A stretch of 15,481 bases of DNA, from the NCBI GenBank assembly GCA_964394085.1, contig CAYMWF010000038.1, positions 1 through 15,481 on the forward strand. The letters run 5' to 3'. The position numbers and the translations under genes were made by a program. The stretch is from CAYMWF01 sp964394085 [NCBI: uncultured Gemmatimonadota bacterium] (lineage in GTDB: Bacteria; GCA-2686955; CAYMWF01). Positions 13,779-15,481 of the stretch are shown here, piece by piece. The notes under the pieces are model-generated. The model was given only the letters and a program-made list of their open reading frames with translations. It made no database searches and was not told the DNA's origin. Positions within the stretch are counted from its first letter, which is position 1; each line of letters begins with the position of its first letter.

Positions 13779-15062
13779 TCACTCCTCTCCGCCGCGAACC
13801 ACGACGCCGATCGTCAACCCCTGAACGATTACAGAGAAAAGGACCACCAGGTATGTGCAGGTGATTAAAAGACTTTTATTATCGAACTCCGGCAGCGACA
13901 GGATGAGGGCGACCGATATTCCTCCCCTGAGACCGCTCCAGGTGAGAATCCGGATTACCCGCGCCGAAAAGGTGCGGCGCGCCGTCTTCAGGAGCACGAT
14001 GGGAACGCCGACACTGACGAAACGGGCCGTCAGCACCACCGGGATTGTAATCAAAGCCGCCGCCAGGTAATTCAGTTTGAAGGGGATAATGAAGAGCTCG
14101 AGACCGATGAGGAGGAAGAGGACCGAGTTGAGGATGTCGTCCGTGAGGGACCAGAACTTCTCGAGATGGTCGACGGTAACATCGCTCATGGCGAAACGTT
14201 TGCCCTGATTGCCGATAAACAGACCCGCCACCACTACGGCGATCGGCGCCGAAGTATGGAGAATCGTCCCGATCGAGTTGATGACGAGAACGAGCGCCAG
14301 GCTGATAATCAGCTCCACCTGAAAATGATCGATGGTCTTCATGGCGCTGTAGGCAACCAGCCCGGTAATGAATCCCAGCACGAAACCTCCCCCCGCCTCC
14401 CGTACAAAAAGCAGGGCGCCCTCCCCCGCGCCGGCCACCTCGTGCGCTCCCAGGCCGGCCATTGAAGTCAGGATGATGAAGAGAACGATGCCGACGCCGT
14501 CGTTGAACAGCGACTCTCCCGCAATCTTGGCCTCGAGGCTCGCAGGGGCCTTCGTGCTCTTGAGCACCCCGAGAACAGCCACCGGATCGGTGGGCGAGAT
14601 GAGGGCCCCGAAGATAAGGCAATGGAAAATGGGAACGCCCAGGCCCATCGCCCTGAACAGGGCGTAACTCATTCCGCCTACCAGAACCGTGGACAGGGCC
14701 ACTCCCATGGTGGCCAGAGTGCCTATGGCCCACTTCCGCTTGAGCAGCTCCTCCAGGTTGACGTGCAGGGCGCCGGCGAAGAGCAGAAAGCTGAGCATTC
14801 CGTGCAGCAGGGTTCGGCTGAAATCCATCCGGCCGATACTCGATACGATCGCTTCGCGCAGACCCAGCGGACCCAAACCCAGCGCCGGAAAAAGCAGTGC
14901 CGCCTGGTCCCAGGCGATGTTGAACACCATGACCGAGGCGGAGCAGGCCAGAGTGATGATCATGAGCCCGATGGTTGAAGGCAGCTTGAGGAAGCGGACG
15001 TTCACGTAACCGAAAACAGCCGCGAGCAGAAGCAGAACAGTGGCGATATGGAGAAAACCCAT
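13779..15062 (-). CDS. CPA1-type Na+(K+)/H+ antiporter, NhaP-like
   Basis: A 427-residue inner-membrane antiporter with about 12 TM segments and almost no cytoplasmic tail. Diagnostic motifs are ISPTDPVAVLG with D159, GESLFNDGVGIVLF with E183 and the N187-D188 pair of the CPA1 branch (usually electroneutral exchange), and WSGLRGGISVAL (375-386) with R379. The ATG at 15062 is chosen because GAGG lies 6 bases upstream; the TTG at 15074, four codons earlier, has no ribosome site. NhaP proteins commonly carry a C-terminal TrkA_C or regulatory domain. Here the protein ends just after the last TM, and a separate cNMP-binding-fold protein is encoded downstream. It is the first gene of the minus-strand operon. 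Ion preference cannot be read from sequence. Confidence 0.95.
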   Translation of the reverse strand: MGFLHIATVLLLLAAVFGYVNVRFLKLPSTIGLMIITLACSASVMVFNIAWDQAALLFPALGLGPLGLREAIVSSIGRMDFSRTLLHGMLSFLLFAGALHVNLEELLKRKWAIGTLATMGVALSTVLVGGMSYALFRAMGLGVPIFHCLIFGALISPTDPVAVLGVLKSTKAPASLEAKIAGESLFNDGVGIVLFIILTSMAGLGAHEVAGAGEGALLFVREAGGGFVLGFITGLVAYSAMKTIDHFQVELIISLALVLVINSIGTILHTSAPIAVVVAGLFIGNQGKRFAMSDVTVDHLEKFWSLTDDILNSVLFLLIGLELFIIPFKLNYLAAALITIPVVLTARFVSVGVPIVLLKTARRTFSARVIRILTWSGLRGGISVALILSLPEFDNKSLLITCTYLVVLFSVIVQGLTIGVVVRGGEE

Positions 15063-15070
15063 TGCGAACC

Positions 15071-15116
15071 TCAAGAAAACCCGGCCGACCGTTGTTCAGA
15101 GTTTTTGCTTTCTTGA
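15071..15116 (-). promoter_or_regulatory. Inverted repeat in the antiporter leader that can mask the ribosome site
   Basis: TCAAGAAA (15071-15078) and TTTCTTGA (15109-15116) are perfect 8-bp inverted repeats separated by 30 bp. In the minus-strand transcript the 3' arm runs into the GAGG Shine-Dalgarno (15069-15072), so the hairpin would hide half of it. The loop contains GC-rich CGG/CCG self-complementary sequence. This is consistent with translational control of the antiporter by ion, temperature or a ligand, but no known riboswitch consensus was confirmed. Confidence 0.45.
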
Positions 15117-15128
15117 ATTGCGCGATCA

Positions 15129-15145
15129 GGTGACAGCTCATCACC
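15129..15145 (-). promoter_or_regulatory. Second small hairpin in the antiporter leader
   Basis: GGTGA (15129-15133) pairs with TCACC (15141-15145) around a 7-base loop, extendable by one G-U pair. It lies between the candidate promoter and the ribosome-site hairpin and so would be part of the 5' leader RNA. Function unknown. Confidence 0.35.
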
Positions 15146-15165
15146 CTCCAGGAGTTTCTATTAAA

Positions 15166-15194
15166 AATATACTCTAAAGAAACTATCCCTGCAA
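15166..15194 (-). promoter_or_regulatory. Candidate sigma-70 promoter of the antiporter-GRE operon
   Basis: On the minus strand TTGCAG (15189-15194) and TATATT (15166-15171) are separated by exactly 17 bases in an AT-rich stretch. The -10 matches 5 of 6 consensus bases, the -35 only 3 of 6. It would give a leader of roughly 95-100 nt before ATG 15062. It is the best promoter-like signal ahead of the six tightly packed minus-strand genes. Confidence 0.5.
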
Positions 15195-15433
15195 CCGGGA
15201 TTCCTTGTCAGCTATTTGCGCTGCATGGTTTTCCTGAGAAGTTCTTCCAGGAGTCACCTTTATTTCCGATATTGAAGCCTGATTCATTCGATGAAGCATA
15301 AATCCACAGAAATGCAGGCCCTCCGAAGATCATTTACTGAATCACAGGGAAAATACTGGATCGTTACAAATTGTTGTGGTAACTTATTGTAATCTATCCG
15401 TTGGAAAATTGGTTAAATGAATGGAGGTGGCTT
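15195..15433. other. Intergenic AT-richer stretch, no gene recognised
   Basis: This stretch separates the antiporter promoter from the truncated plus-strand frame at 15434. Only very short frames occur, such as a 33-codon one at 15291-15392 without a ribosome site. Base composition is clearly more AT-rich than the rest of the window. TTACAA (15364-15369) and TTGTAA (15387-15392) form an inverted repeat with a 17-bp gap. TTACAA with TGTAAT (15388-15393), 18 bp apart, could also be a weak plus-strand promoter for the downstream frame. Confidence 0.5.
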
Positions 15434-15481
15434 ATGATTTGCTCTCAGCTCTCAGCTCTCAGCTCTCAGCTCTCAGCTCTC
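15434..15481 (+). CDS. Possible start of an open frame made of heptamer repeats, cut by window end
   Basis: GGAGG (15423-15427 region, within ATGGAGGTGG) lies about 6 bases before ATG 15434, a good ribosome site. The frame reads MICSQLSALSSQLSAL and is open to the edge. From codon 3 onward it lies in the 7-bp tandem repeat, which encodes a 7-residue period. With 16 codons visible, it could be a real repeat-bearing gene start or a chance frame in an intergenic satellite. Confidence 0.3.
   Translation, partial: MICSQLSALSSQLSAL
15441..15481. repeat. Heptanucleotide tandem repeat (GCTCTCA)n
   Basis: Five perfect copies of GCTCTCA plus six bases of a sixth fill 41 bp to the end of the window, and the array continues beyond it. 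Copies are identical, which points to recent slippage or strong homogenisation. The window ending inside the array may reflect an assembly break. Confidence 0.95.

Noticed and set aside
15063-15074. TTG at 15074 as the antiporter start
   Set aside because: It has no ribosome site ahead, while ATG 15062 has GAGG at suitable spacing and gives a normal antiporter N-terminus.
15291-15392. 33-codon plus-strand frame in the intergenic stretch
   Set aside because: No ribosome binding site, no recognisable product and composition like the surrounding non-coding DNA.
15441-15481. Terminal repeat array as a CRISPR array
   Set aside because: The unit is 7 bp with no spacers; it is a simple tandem repeat.

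Overview
The window looks like part of a chromosome (or a contig end) from a Gram-negative bacterium with anaerobic metabolism. The Gram-negative call rests on a tripartite RND efflux system; the anaerobic call rests on a glycyl radical enzyme with its radical-SAM activase. Most genes are GC-rich and rich in G/C-ending codons. A Desulfobacterota-like or similar environmental anaerobe is plausible, but nothing in the sequence fixes the taxon. No tRNA, rRNA, transposase, integrase or CRISPR array was found.

Layout. (1) Positions 1-4664, plus strand: a heavy-metal efflux operon in czcC-B-A order. It holds the 3' end of a TolC-type outer-membrane factor, a periplasmic adaptor with a long His/Glu-rich N-terminal region, and a CzcA/CusA-class RND pump. 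(2) Positions 4667-8709, plus strand: two diverged direct repeats of about 2.0 kb at a constant 2,038-bp offset with no net indel. Each carries one large polytopic membrane protein, probably a GT-C fold glycosyltransferase-like protein. Copy 1 lacks the ATG used by copy 2. (3) Positions 8749-15062, minus strand, convergent with the repeats: a tightly packed gene string read from high to low coordinates. It encodes a CPA1-type Na+/H+ antiporter, a possible 61-residue protein, a stand-alone cyclic-nucleotide-binding-fold protein with no DNA-binding domain, a glycyl radical enzyme (GRE), its activase, and a PNPOx-like split-barrel flavoprotein. Every junction abuts, overlaps or is separated by only 9 bp. 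(4) Positions 15063-15481: an AT-richer intergenic stretch with the antiporter leader and a candidate promoter. It ends in a good ribosome-binding site and ATG that run straight into a 7-bp tandem repeat cut off by the window edge.

How the parts fit. The efflux genes would export divalent metal from the periplasm, with the His-rich adaptor segment buffering or handing over ions. The minus-strand operon is the most unusual part: an ion antiporter, a ligand-sensing domain, an oxygen-sensitive radical enzyme and a flavin-type protein are wired for co-translation. This suggests a small anaerobic catabolic module whose substrate cannot be named from sequence alone. The GRE has the Cys-x-Glu active-site arrangement of the eliminating/decarboxylating classes and a normal glycyl-radical loop, so it should be active. 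The duplicated membrane proteins appear unrelated to either neighbour.
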